DNA of 64,000 nt from an uncultured Eubacteriales bacterium (lineage in GTDB: Bacteria; Bacillota; Clostridia; Oscillospirales; Acutalibacteraceae): assembly GCA_934444365.1 (NCBI GenBank), contig CAKSCM010000002.1:62001-126000 (forward strand), in the 5' to 3' direction. Made by a program: the position numbers and the translations under genes. The notes beneath the pieces are model-generated. The model did no database searches and was not told the origin of the DNA. It worked only from the letters and a program-made list of their open reading frames with translations. Each line of letters starts with the position of its first letter. Within the stretch, counting starts at the first letter, position 1. Positions 55,515-64,000 of the stretch are shown here, one piece after another.

Positions 55515-57200
55515 ATGAAAAAACATTGCAAAAAACTTTTTGCTGCATTGTTAGCCGTATGTATGCTCGTTGGCATGGCTTTTGCCCCTTCAGCTGACGA
55601 CATAGCAACAGCGGCGTACAACAGCGACGCTTACACCTATTTTTCCAGTGCCGCTACGGTTCTCCCCGGTGATGCTATAGTTGCCGCTTTTAAAGACAAT
55701 AAAACTGTTGGCTTCTCGTTCAACGGGATCTTCCCCGAGGGCTCCGATTTTGCCGGTGTCGGCAAAGATTCGGCTACCCTTTACACCGTAGCTATGATCG
55801 ACGTACTTAACAACTCCAAGTACCTTGTTCCCTCTTTGAGCGACGAGGAGCAGGAGAGAGCCATAAACGACTTCAAAAACTATGTCTCCTCCTTCAACGG
55901 CTTCTATGAGGACGGAATAAAGGCCAGCGAGATAAGCGAAAAGAACCTCGACAGCATACTTGAGTCCGCCGGTTTATGCGAGCGCGCTCGTAAGGCTGTA
56001 AAGGGCGAGACCACCGCTGCTACCCTTGCAAAGATTTCTGTCGCTGTTAAAACAGCAAATATCCTTTTCAAGGATGTCAAGAGCACCCTTGAGGATTTTG
56101 CTTACGGATGTGTTGACGGAAACACCCAGTACGCCATGCTCGAGGCTCTTAAGGTTGTAAACATCGCTGCCGAGAAGGCTGAGGAATATGCCGTTGCCAA
56201 CAAGAGTGAAGATGTAAAGGCGATAATCGCAAGCGGTTTCATTGATAACCTTCGCTCTGCTTATCTTGAGTATGCTGCTGCCAACGACATAATTAAAAAC
56301 GATGTTACAATAGACGGCACCGCTACCCTTCTTGCCAATATGCTTTCCGCCAACGAGTGCGCTAAGTATTATTTTGCCATCGAGTGGCTCACCGGATCCC
56401 TTGAGAGTTCCATCACTAAGGTGACCGGCAATGCTTTCGATAGCTTCAAGGGCGCCGAAAATGACGAGGACGCTGACAAGTATGCCTTTGCTACCGTTTT
56501 CGGAAGCGAGCTTCTTATAGCCGCCGCCGATTACAGCAGTGTTCTAAGCGCTGAGTTTGTAACCGCTGCCGCCGGAGATCAGGTTAACTGGTATCCGCTT
56601 GTTAACAAGCTTGTTTCCAACATAACTATACTTGACAAAGAGATAGCTGACAGTGCGGTTTCGGTTGCTGACAAATGGTCGCTTATGTCCCGCAAGATAA
56701 ACGATATGACCGCTGAAAATTACAGCGGCGAGTTTGCTAACCTTGTTGCTCTCACCCCGTTCATTAACGGTCTTGAGATCTCCTTTGCCGACACTACCGT
56801 TCCTGCCGGTGCCGAAATCTACATCACCACCGATGACGGAACACTTGCTTTTGCTACTGCAACCCTCGGCGAGGATAAGATTATGAAGGTTGACGGACTT
56901 CTCCCCGGAGAGTATGTTTTCCTCGGCTATACCGATGCTCCCGAAGCAACGGTAGGTAAGCTTACCGTCACTGCTGACGGCAAGGCTGTTGTAGCCCTCG
57001 GCGGCGAACTTCCCACTCCGGACAACAACGGTGAAAATAAGGGTGAAGACAATAACAACAACACCAATACCGGCAACGACAATAATGCTGTTACCAAGGA
57101 TGTTCCCAAGACTGCCGATTCATCAGTCGTAGTTCTTGCTATGGTTCTTTGCCTTGCGGCTGCTGCAGCATATGTTGTAACCAAGAAGGTTCGCGGTTAA
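55515..57200 (+). CDS. Secreted, probably sortase-anchored surface protein
   Basis: A 561-residue exported protein. The signal peptide is KKHCKKLFAALLAVCMLVGM plus AFAPSA, with cleavage near residue 26-28. A mostly alpha-helical region (about 30-415) matches no family I know. A beta-rich domain follows (about 416-495) with VPAGAEIYITTDDGTLAFAT and LLPGEYVFLGYTDAPE, like a prealbumin/SpaA-type module. Then comes an Asn/Gly-rich linker, and at 530-561 VPKTADSS, a hydrophobic helix and the basic tail KKVRG. This is the layout of an LPXTG-type sorting signal with PKTAD in place of PKTGD. ATG 55515 has ACGGAGG upstream; the gene stands alone. Confidence 0.85.
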   Translation: MKKHCKKLFAALLAVCMLVGMAFAPSADDIATAAYNSDAYTYFSSAATVLPGDAIVAAFKDNKTVGFSFNGIFPEGSDFAGVGKDSATLYTVAMIDVLNNSKYLVPSLSDEEQERAINDFKNYVSSFNGFYEDGIKASEISEKNLDSILESAGLCERARKAVKGETTAATLAKISVAVKTANILFKDVKSTLEDFAYGCVDGNTQYAMLEALKVVNIAAEKAEEYAVANKSEDVKAIIASGFIDNLRSAYLEYAAANDIIKNDVTIDGTATLLANMLSANECAKYYFAIEWLTGSLESSITKVTGNAFDSFKGAENDEDADKYAFATVFGSELLIAAADYSSVLSAEFVTAAAGDQVNWYPLVNKLVSNITILDKEIADSAVSVADKWSLMSRKINDMTAENYSGEFANLVALTPFINGLEISFADTTVPAGAEIYITTDDGTLAFATATLGEDKIMKVDGLLPGEYVFLGYTDAPEATVGKLTVTADGKAVVALGGELPTPDNNGENKGEDNNNNTNTGNDNNAVTKDVPKTADSSVVVLAMVLCLAAAAAYVVTKKVRG

Positions 57201-57234
57201 GGCGTAAATAGAGATTTCTGAATAATCTGAATAT

Positions 57235-57286
57235 AAGCGGTGCGGGTTGCTTTAAAGTTATTATGGCGATTCGCACCGCTTTTTTG
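57235..57286 (+). terminator. Terminator after the surface protein gene
   Basis: AAGCGGTGCG (57235-57244) and CGCACCGCTT (57272-57281) form a perfect 10-bp stem followed by TTTTT. Confidence 0.85.
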
Positions 57287-57338
57287 CAACCGATAATCGT
57301 AAGCAAAGACCGTGCGGCAATGTGCACGGTGGCTTGTG

Positions 57339-57377
57339 CGGCAATCGGATAAAATAAAAAGGTTCTTCCGATTGCCG
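57339..57377. promoter_or_regulatory. 11-bp inverted repeat upstream of the XRE-cupin gene
   Basis: CGGCAATCGGA (57339-57349) and TCCGATTGCCG (57367-57377) are perfect arms around 17 bases, about 45 bases before the start codon. It could be the operator of the regulator encoded next, or a leader hairpin. Confidence 0.5.
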
Positions 57378-57423
57378 AAGAGCGATAGGGCTGCATGTTA
57401 AAAACTTTAAGCTGGAGGATTTT

Positions 57424-57999
57424 ATGGAACCGAACATTAATGAAATAGCCGAACGAATACATGACTTAAGAGAAATATCCGATTTAACAATTGAAGAAAT
57501 GGCCGATGCGGCGGGCGTCAGTGTCGAAGAATACGAGCAGAGCGAAAGGGGGAACCGTGATTTTTCCTTTACCTTTTTGTATAAATGCGCGAAAAAATTC
57601 GGCGTCGATATGACCGAGCTGCTTACCGGAGAATCCCCTCATCTTTCGGGATACACGGTTGTTCGTGCCGGCGAGGGATTGCCGATAAGACGTCGCGAAA
57701 GCTTTCAGTACAACCATCTTGCGGCCAACTTCAAGAAAAAGCTGGCGGAGCCATTTATTGTAACGGCGCCCTATCGCGAGGAGGAGCAAAATGCACCGAT
57801 TGCCCTGTCGTATCACACAGGACAGGAGTTCGATTATATAATCAGCGGAACAATGCGTTTTGCACATGAGGATCATATTGAAGAATTAGGACCGGGAGAT
57901 TCGGTGTATTACGACAGCGGTCGCGGTCACGGAATGATAGCCACAAGCAAGGAAGGCTGCACATTCCTGGCGATAGTTCTTCGCGAAAATGAAAGATAA
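57424..57999 (+). CDS. XRE-family regulator with C-terminal cupin domain
   Basis: A 191-residue transcription regulator. The N-terminal helix-turn-helix is about 10-68 (IHDLREISDLTIEEMADAAG, with VSVEEYEQSERGNRDFSFTF). The C-terminal cupin is about 110-188 (SYHTGQEFDYIISGTMRF; ELGPGDSVYYDSGRGHGMIA), a small-ligand sensor domain. ATG 57424 has GGAGG upstream. The acyl-CoA synthetase gene starts 20 bases after its stop, so it probably controls that gene and itself in response to a carboxylic acid or its CoA ester. XRE-cupin genes paired with such synthetases recur in gut Clostridia. Confidence 0.9.
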   Translation: MEPNINEIAERIHDLREISDLTIEEMADAAGVSVEEYEQSERGNRDFSFTFLYKCAKKFGVDMTELLTGESPHLSGYTVVRAGEGLPIRRRESFQYNHLAANFKKKLAEPFIVTAPYREEEQNAPIALSYHTGQEFDYIISGTMRFAHEDHIEELGPGDSVYYDSGRGHGMIATSKEGCTFLAIVLRENER

Positions 58000-58019
58000 A
58001 TCAAGCGGTGATGAAATAA

Positions 58020-59663
58020 ATGAGAAATATTAATGAAAAGTATATCGAGGAAACCTATGATTCAAACGGAGTTCTGACTTCGGCGAAGCTCAAAATCCCG
58101 GATGATTTCAATTTTGCTTATGATATTGTTGATGATATAGCGGAGAACGATCCCGACAGATTGGCCCTTGTCTGGACCGAGCCGGGCGGAACCGTTAAAA
58201 AGTTTACCTTCAGCGATATAAAGCGTTATTCTGACAAAACTGCGAATTATTTTCGGAGTCTTGGCATTAAAAAGGGCGATATGGTGCTCGTAATATTAAA
58301 GCGACATTATCAGTTCTGGTTTGTTGCGACGGCTTTGCATAAGCTCGGCGCCGTGCTTGTTCCGGCGACCTTTATGTTGCAAAAGCATGATATTGACTAT
58401 AGGGTAAACGCGGCCGGAATAAAGGCGGTGGTGTGTACGACGACAGGAGACGTCGCCGACGCGGTGGATGCGGCGGCACCGGATTGCCCGACCCTTAAAA
58501 TAAAAATTGCGGTCGGAGACGCGCGCGAGGGCTGGTTCGATTACAACAGCGACCTCGAAGCGGCTCCCGAGGGTTTCCAGCGTGTGCCGACCAAAATCGA
58601 CGAGCCGATGATAATGTATTTTTCCTCAGGAACATCGGGCTATCCTAAAATGGTGCTGCATGACTACACCTATGCAGTAGCTCATCTTGTCACCGCAAAG
58701 CATTGGCACAATGTTGTTGAAGACGGACTGCATTTTTCCATAGCCGACACAGGCTGGGGTAAGGCCGTTTGGGGGAAATATTACGGACAGTGGATGATGG
58801 AGTCGGCGGTTTTTGTTTATGACTTTGATAAATTCAGTGCCGCCGATATTTTGAGCAAAATATCACAGTTTGGGGTTACAACCCTTTGCTGTCCTCCGAC
58901 CATGTTCAGAATGTTCCTGCTTGAAGGTCCGGAAAAATACGATCTTTCAAAGCTTACCTACGCAACTATTGCCGGCGAAGCGCTGAATCCGGATGTGTTC
59001 TACGGCTGGAAAAAGGCAACGGGGCTGAGTCTTATGGAGGGCTTCGGACAGACCGAAACCACCCTTACAATATTCAATTCCAGAGGAATGACTCCCAAAC
59101 CCGGTTCGATGGGTAAGCCCTCGCCGATATATGATGTAACGATAGTCGATGAGGACGGAAAGCCGGTGCCCACCGGTGTTACGGGCGAAATCGTCGTTAG
59201 GTGCGAGCCTCATCCGGCCGGACTGCTTAAATGCTACTATCGCGATGAGGAAAAAACAAACGCTGCAATGCACGACGGGCTTTATCACACGGGCGATACC
59301 GCATGGCGCGATGAGGACGGGTATTTCTGGTATGTCGGGCGGACCGATGATATTATAAAGTCGTCGGGATACCGCATTGGTCCGTTTGAGATCGAAAGCG
59401 TGCTTGTTGAGCACGAGGCGGTGCTCGAATGCGCGGTGACCGGTGTGCCCGATCCGGTTCGAGGTCAGCTCGTTAAAGCGACCGTTGTGCTTGCCGACGG
59501 ATATACTCCGAGCGATGAGCTTAAAAAGGAGCTTCAGAACTATGTTAAAAAGGAAACGGCTCCTTATAAGTATCCGAGGGTCATCGATTTTGTCGACGAG
59601 CTGCCCAAAACGGTAAACGGCAAGATCCGCCGCGTTTCTATTCGCGAAAAGGATAAAAAATAA
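58020..59663 (+). CDS. AMP-forming acyl-CoA synthetase
   Basis: A 547-residue ANL-superfamily ligase that activates a carboxylic acid as acyl-AMP and then acyl-CoA. The P-loop is MYFSSGTSGYPKMVLHDY, the A5 motif is EGFGQTETT, A7 is YHTGDTAWRDEDGYFWYVGR and A8 is DDIIKSSGYRIGPFEIESVL. The catalytic lysine is in KTVNGKIRR near the C-terminus. Overall it resembles medium-chain or acetyl/benzoyl-type enzymes; the substrate cannot be read from the sequence. Second gene after the XRE-cupin regulator. Confidence 0.93.
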   Translation: MRNINEKYIEETYDSNGVLTSAKLKIPDDFNFAYDIVDDIAENDPDRLALVWTEPGGTVKKFTFSDIKRYSDKTANYFRSLGIKKGDMVLVILKRHYQFWFVATALHKLGAVLVPATFMLQKHDIDYRVNAAGIKAVVCTTTGDVADAVDAAAPDCPTLKIKIAVGDAREGWFDYNSDLEAAPEGFQRVPTKIDEPMIMYFSSGTSGYPKMVLHDYTYAVAHLVTAKHWHNVVEDGLHFSIADTGWGKAVWGKYYGQWMMESAVFVYDFDKFSAADILSKISQFGVTTLCCPPTMFRMFLLEGPEKYDLSKLTYATIAGEALNPDVFYGWKKATGLSLMEGFGQTETTLTIFNSRGMTPKPGSMGKPSPIYDVTIVDEDGKPVPTGVTGEIVVRCEPHPAGLLKCYYRDEEKTNAAMHDGLYHTGDTAWRDEDGYFWYVGRTDDIIKSSGYRIGPFEIESVLVEHEAVLECAVTGVPDPVRGQLVKATVVLADGYTPSDELKKELQNYVKKETAPYKYPRVIDFVDELPKTVNGKIRRVSIREKDKK

Positions 59664-59686
59664 TTTCCAAAACGCAATGACGGTGC

Positions 59687-59715
59687 TTTACACGACAGAG
59701 TTTATCTGTTAAAAT
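59687..59715 (+). promoter_or_regulatory. Promoter of the dockerin protein gene
   Basis: TTTACA (59687-59692), 17 bp, TAAAAT (59710-59715). It lies upstream of the terminator at 59740, which therefore falls in the leader of this transcript. Confidence 0.6.
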
Positions 59716-59739
59716 AAGCACGGTGTCGATTGGTTTTTG

Positions 59740-59788
59740 ACGGGCGGTGCCTGAAAAATTCCGGGTGCCGCCCGTATTTTGTTTTTTT
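59740..59788 (+). terminator. Terminator between the acyl-CoA synthetase and dockerin genes
   Basis: ACGGGCGG (59740-59747) and CCGCCCGT (59768-59775) form the outer stem, followed by ATTTTGTTTTTTT. Confidence 0.85.
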
Positions 59789-59816
59789 AAAACTTTCAAG
59801 GGGGACGGTTTGAAAA

Positions 59817-62800
59817 ATGAAGTATTTAAATAAAATGCTTGTATTTGTGCTTAGTGTTTGCATGGCTTTATCGGTCGCTGCATTTGACGTTAGTACTTTT
59901 GCCGAGACTGCAAGCGGTGCGGATATTGAACGTATTGAGGTAAGCGATATAACGGTTATCGAAAATACGGGCGGATTTCGGGATGGGGACGATCATTATA
60001 TCTATTCCAAAATACCGACTTTCACCGTTTTTAAGGCTGACGGCAGTCAATATCCCATGACACAAGACGGTAACGTTTTTATAGACGGCAACGCATATAC
60101 CATTTCGATTGACACCTCGAACCAGAACGCTCAAAACGGTTACTGGACGGCCGGAAACACTTACAGCAGCACAGCCGAGCTGTACATGATAAAGAGCGGC
60201 GGCCAGACGGTTTTCTTAGGTATAACCGATACCTACAATGTTACCGTTACCGAAACGCCGGTTAAAAGTCTTGAAATAAGCGATGTTGAAGTTATTGAGA
60301 ACACCTGCGGTTACAGAAATATTGACGGCAGTTTTGTTTATTGCAATTATGATCCGAGCTACACCATAAAAATGAAAAACGGCGACGTATACAATGTGCC
60401 CGAGGGAGTAACGGGGGTTGATATCGACGGCACATGGGCCGGACTTTCGTATTACAATGCCGACAGTGCTATGGATGGCACCTGGACGGTCGGAAACACC
60501 TACAGGGTCAAAGGTGAGCTGTATGATTTCGGCGTTTCGGCGGAGTTTAACGTAACGATAGTCGAAAGCCCGGTTGAAAGCTTTACGGTAAGCAATACCG
60601 AGGTAATCGAAAACACCGGCGGATATTATGAAAACGACCATTTTATTTACAGTGCCTTTAATCCCGATTTCAGGGTAAAAATGAAGGACGGCAGCGAGTA
60701 TTATTTAAGCGGCGATGAGAGTGAGCTCGAATTGCCCGACGGAGATGTGCTGTCGCTTTCGTTCGAAGCCGTTCAGAATGAAGAAAAGGGTTACTGGTCG
60801 GTAGGGAACACCTACGAGGTTAAGGCTGAGCTGTTTTCTGGAGCACCTATGGGCGGATTTGCAAAAGCACTCGGAGCGTCGGCAACATTCAGCGCGACGG
60901 TTGTTCCGGGGCCGATTGAAAGTCTTGAAATTGATGATATTTCGGTTACCGAAAACACCGGCGGCTATGTCGATGAGGACGGGACATATTGTTATACCCA
61001 CTTTACTCCCGGCTTCAGGGTCAAAATGAGGGACGGAAGAGTACTTGCGGTAAGTGCAGGGGAATATGGCATTACAATAGACGGCGAATGGTACAGCCTG
61101 TCGATCAGGTCCATGGAGGCCGGCGGCTATTGGACGGTTGGCAACACCTATGAGGTTAGGGCCGAGCTTTCCGGAACGGGTGTTGAGGCGACCTTTAACG
61201 TGACGGTTGAACCCGGCCCGATTGAAAGCCTTGTTGTAGAGGATTTGTCCATAATCGAAGGAACAAACGGGTCTGTAAATGAGAACGGAAAATTTATTTA
61301 CAACCGTCTTAATCCGACGTTTACGGTTAAATTCAGAAACGGCGACGAATTCAAGGGTACCGGCGGAGTACATGTAGACGGGGTATATTACTCGCTTAAT
61401 ATAGAAGCCAGACAGGATGACGAATCGGGCTACTGGACGGCCGGCAACACCTACACAATAAAGGCCGGTTTATTAGGAGTTACCACTACCTTTAAGGCAA
61501 CCATAACCGAATCTCCGGCCGAAAGTTTGACCATACAGGACGTCGAAATGATTGAGGGAACGAGTTTCTATAATATTTCTCCGGTGTACAGTTTAAAGCT
61601 TAAAGACGGTCGCGAGTATACCGGGCAGGGCAGTATTGAAGTTGACGGAAAATGGTACTCTCTGTCCGTTGACCGCAATTATGAAGAGGAAGCGGCAAAT
61701 TGGAAAGCCGGCAGCACTCACACTATAACGGGCAGCATACTCGGCGTTACAAGCGAATTCATGGCTATAGTCAAGGAATCGCCCATTGCAAAAATCGAGG
61801 TTCCGGATATTTCGGTTATAGAGAATACCCACGGGTACGAGCAAAACGGGCACTTTGTTTACGGTTCAAGTTATATTCGTCCTGCCTTTACAATAACCAT
61901 GAAGGACGGCAGGGTTATACCCACGTATGACGGTGAAGCAACCATCGATAATGTGTGCTATGAGTTGAAACTGGATATAAACAGCGACGATATTTGGACC
62001 GTCGGCAATACCTACAGGGTAAAAGCGAGCGTTGCGGGTGCTGAATGTGAGTTCGGTATAACGGTTATAAGTGATCCCATAAGAAGCTTCGAAGTGGACA
62101 ACGATACCGTTTATGAGCATGAAATGTACGTAGATGATTCCGGAGTACTGAGATATTACCCGACTGCATTCAGACTGCCTTATAGAGTCACCCTTAATGA
62201 CGGTACCGTTCTTAAAAGCGAGAGTTACAAATACCCGGCGAATGTAAATTCGATAGGCGGAAGGGGCGGAGCCGAGCCGGTAATATACATCGGCGGACTG
62301 AGCTACGGAATCAGTCGGTATGAGGATGACAAGGATGAGAACCCCTGGGGAGTAGGCGAGCATACGGTAAAGGCCTACTTTTTGTCGCACGAGGCAACAT
62401 TTACCGTTACCGTAAAAGAAAGCAGCATTAAATCGGTCGAGGCCGAGGATATGGTGTTTATAAACGGCGTAGATAATATTTCTAACATCGCTCCTAAGTA
62501 CACCGTTACCTTCAAAGACGGCACCAAAAAGACCTATGCGGAGAATAACCGCGATCCCCTGACGCTGAACGGAAATACGCTCTGGTTCATTAAACGCAAC
62601 CTTTATGATAAGACGTTGATACCGGGGAAAACGTATAAGGCGACCGGTACTTTGGGCCATCTCAAATGCGATTTTAGCGTAACGGTGGTTGAAAATCCGG
62701 TCACAGGTATAGAGCTTATAAAACAGCCGAACAAAACCGAGTACGTAACCGAGGAATACTTCGATGCAAAGGGTGCAGTCGTAAGAATTCATTTTAATGA

Positions 62801-63482
62801 CAGCACCTATGAGGATATCTCCTTTACCGAAAGCAGCGTCGGGTATTCTGCTCCGGAATACTACTGCAAAAAGCTCGGCAGATATATTCAGTACTACGGA
62901 GAATATCTCTTTAACGCCGGAAATACTACCATGTCGATAAGCCTTTTCGGCGAAAGCGTTTCGTGTGCAATAAAGGTTAAAAAGAACGACTGGCAAAGCA
63001 TAACGGCCGAAAACAACGGCAAGGACGCACCGGTGCTGACCGCCGCGAGCACGAGCAGCGGCGACGCGAAATTGCGCATTACATCGCTTTATATATTGAG
63101 TGAGGTGCCAATTGAGGGCGGCAAAATACTGTCTGCCAACATTGCAACCGATGGCGGCGTTTTTAAAGGATATGTATACAGCTATGACGACGGAACCTAC
63201 TCGGTGGAGATAGCCGGAAAAATGGCCGAAATAGGAAAAAACGAGTGGATTACAAATGCTATTTCCGCGCAGCAGACCGCAAAGGGCATGATGGGTGATC
63301 TTAACGGCGACGGAAAGATAAATGCTACCGATGCGCTGCTTGCTCTGCAGCTGGCGGTCGGCAAGAGCGGGCTTGATGCCGAAAAGCAGCAGCTTGCCGA
63401 CGTCGATAATTCCGGCAGCGTTACGGCCACCGACGCGCTTTTGATCCTCCAGCTGGCCGTAGGGAAGATTGACAGGTTTTAA
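59817..63482 (+). CDS. Secreted ten-repeat protein with C-terminal dockerin
   Basis: A 1221-residue exported protein. The signal peptide covers about 1-30. Ten tandem modules of about 90-115 residues span 37 to about 1070; each runs from a strand like IESLEIDDISVTENTGGY through an xxVKMKDGxx strand and GYWTVGNTYEVKAEL to FNVTVEPGP. They look like Ig-type beta-sandwiches; the last resembles a Big_3-like domain. Modules 6 and 8-10 diverge most. A spacer leads to a type I dockerin (1158-1221) with two calcium-binding segments, DLNGDGKINATDALLALQLA and DVDNSGSVTATDALLILQLA. Dockerins bind cohesins on scaffoldins, so it is probably docked to a surface or extracellular complex. No catalytic domain is present. 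ATG 59817 follows AAGGGGGA. Confidence 0.9.
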   Translation: MKYLNKMLVFVLSVCMALSVAAFDVSTFAETASGADIERIEVSDITVIENTGGFRDGDDHYIYSKIPTFTVFKADGSQYPMTQDGNVFIDGNAYTISIDTSNQNAQNGYWTAGNTYSSTAELYMIKSGGQTVFLGITDTYNVTVTETPVKSLEISDVEVIENTCGYRNIDGSFVYCNYDPSYTIKMKNGDVYNVPEGVTGVDIDGTWAGLSYYNADSAMDGTWTVGNTYRVKGELYDFGVSAEFNVTIVESPVESFTVSNTEVIENTGGYYENDHFIYSAFNPDFRVKMKDGSEYYLSGDESELELPDGDVLSLSFEAVQNEEKGYWSVGNTYEVKAELFSGAPMGGFAKALGASATFSATVVPGPIESLEIDDISVTENTGGYVDEDGTYCYTHFTPGFRVKMRDGRVLAVSAGEYGITIDGEWYSLSIRSMEAGGYWTVGNTYEVRAELSGTGVEATFNVTVEPGPIESLVVEDLSIIEGTNGSVNENGKFIYNRLNPTFTVKFRNGDEFKGTGGVHVDGVYYSLNIEARQDDESGYWTAGNTYTIKAGLLGVTTTFKATITESPAESLTIQDVEMIEGTSFYNISPVYSLKLKDGREYTGQGSIEVDGKWYSLSVDRNYEEEAANWKAGSTHTITGSILGVTSEFMAIVKESPIAKIEVPDISVIENTHGYEQNGHFVYGSSYIRPAFTITMKDGRVIPTYDGEATIDNVCYELKLDINSDDIWTVGNTYRVKASVAGAECEFGITVISDPIRSFEVDNDTVYEHEMYVDDSGVLRYYPTAFRLPYRVTLNDGTVLKSESYKYPANVNSIGGRGGAEPVIYIGGLSYGISRYEDDKDENPWGVGEHTVKAYFLSHEATFTVTVKESSIKSVEAEDMVFINGVDNISNIAPKYTVTFKDGTKKTYAENNRDPLTLNGNTLWFIKRNLYDKTLIPGKTYKATGTLGHLKCDFSVTVVENPVTGIELIKQPNKTEYVTEEYFDAKGAVVRIHFNDSTYEDISFTESSVGYSAPEYYCKKLGRYIQYYGEYLFNAGNTTMSISLFGESVSCAIKVKKNDWQSITAENNGKDAPVLTAASTSSGDAKLRITSLYILSEVPIEGGKILSANIATDGGVFKGYVYSYDDGTYSVEIAGKMAEIGKNEWITNAISAQQTAKGMMGDLNGDGKINATDALLALQLAVGKSGLDAEKQQLADVDNSGSVTATDALLILQLAVGKIDRF

Positions 63483-63592
63483 AAAATAAGCGTTGCACCG
63501 ACAAACGGTTATTTTTCGGTAAAGTCCTCATACAAACGGGGCCGTTTTTCCAAACGGGTGCAGCATGGGCTAAATATTAATAAATTAAAAAG

Positions 63593-63637
63593 CGAACGCA
63601 TCTCATTTATTTGGTTATTTGTGGTGCGTTCGTTTTT
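63593..63637 (+). terminator. Terminator after the dockerin protein gene
   Basis: CGAACGCA and TGCGTTCG (63625-63632) form the stem, followed by TTTTTG. Confidence 0.85.
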
Positions 63638-63662
63638 GTTGTAAGAATAAGATACAAAAAAC

Positions 63663-63691
63663 TTGAATTTTAGAATTTAAAATGTTATAAT
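63663..63691 (+). promoter_or_regulatory. Promoter of the last, partial gene
   Basis: TTGAAT (63663-63668), 17 bp, consensus TATAAT (63686-63691), 85 bases before the start. Confidence 0.75.
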
Positions 63692-63775
63692 GTGACAAAA
63701 GGCTGACGGTTTTGTGCTCCCCGTTTGTTTTATATCGGTTTAGCCTTGAGAAGATACGAGAGGACGGCCTTGGAA

Positions 63776-64000
63776 ATGAAAAACATCAAAAAACTTCTAT
63801 CGTTAGTGTTAAGTATCAGTTTGTTTTTGTCGGCTTGTTTGCTTAACGCGGCGGCCTCGTCCGATGCGGACGGATTCGCAATCGAAAAACTGACCATCGA
63901 CGATATTTCGATTATTGAAGGTACCGGCGGATATACGGATAAAAACGGAAAATATGTTTATACGGATATTTCTCCGGAGGTCTCAATTTTGGATACTGAC
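63776..64000 (+). CDS. Paralogue of the ten-repeat protein, cut by window end
   Basis: 75 codons from ATG 63776 to the window edge. The signal peptide is KNIKKLLSLVLSISLFLSAC followed by LLNAAASS; the cysteine is not in a good lipobox. The first module begins at once with IEKLTIDDISIIEGTGGYTD, matching the opening of the modules in the upstream protein (for example IESLEIDDISVTENTGGY). It has its own promoter, so the two are neighbouring single-gene units made by tandem duplication. Whether it ends in a dockerin cannot be seen. Confidence 0.85.
   Translation, partial: MKNIKKLLSLVLSISLFLSACLLNAAASSDADGFAIEKLTIDDISIIEGTGGYTDKNGKYVYTDISPEVSILDTD

Overview
The window comes from a spore-forming, Gram-positive member of the Clostridia, most like the Oscillospiraceae/Ruminococcaceae of the gut. 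The evidence is spoIIR, the Firmicutes-type rplKAJL/rpoBC/rpsLG-fusA-tuf order, a dgt-dnaG-rpoD cluster, HisZ plus short HisG, FMN and lysine riboswitches, and a dockerin-bearing secreted protein. Promoters are textbook sigma-A type and ribosome binding sites are strong. Base composition is mid-GC, with one clearly AT-rich gene (40482-41354).

Layout. 1-6551 (minus strand): a membrane protein cut by the window edge, then miaB, metK and secA. 6808-9719: a GH36 alpha-galactosidase with its own promoter and a perfect LacI-type operator, then spoIIR. 9928-14293: the transcription/translation block rpmG-secE-nusG-rplK-rplA-rplJ-rplL, with leaders for L1 and L10 control; its SecE carries an unusual four-helix membrane extension. 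14294-21076: a 7 kb stretch separating rplL from rpoB, holding dapF and purA (minus strand, with a hairpin-terminator leader on purA), an acetyltransferase, a small conserved-looking protein, a YhaM-type nuclease and a small membrane protein. 21077-33574: rpoB-rpoC, then rpsL-rpsG-fusA-tuf. 33597-35651: an FMN riboswitch, the riboflavin transporter gene ribU, and the first copy of a 261/262-bp palindrome-rich repeat.

35694-38399 is a lysine-riboswitch-controlled ABC importer. 38639-41565 holds a DUF2974 hydrolase, a tiny membrane protein, an AT-rich DUF4238 gene and tRNA-Leu(CAA). 42116-46311 is dgt-dnaG-rpoD. 46630-54245 is a histidine operon hisZGDCBAI (no hisH or hisF), running on into fmt and a zinc-ribbon/DUF2007-like protein. 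The second repeat copy and an SDR oxidoreductase follow. 55421-64000 is a surface and fatty-acid-activation region: a wall-anchored protein with a PKTAD sorting motif, an XRE-cupin regulator with an acyl-CoA synthetase, a 1221-residue ten-repeat dockerin protein, and the start of its paralogue.

Most of the window is core housekeeping. The parts that existing families do not explain are the SecE fusion, several structured leaders (purA, rpoB, hisZ), the paired 261/262-bp elements placed in convergent gene gaps, and the tandem repeat/dockerin proteins. I saw no CRISPR array, complete insertion sequence or phage.
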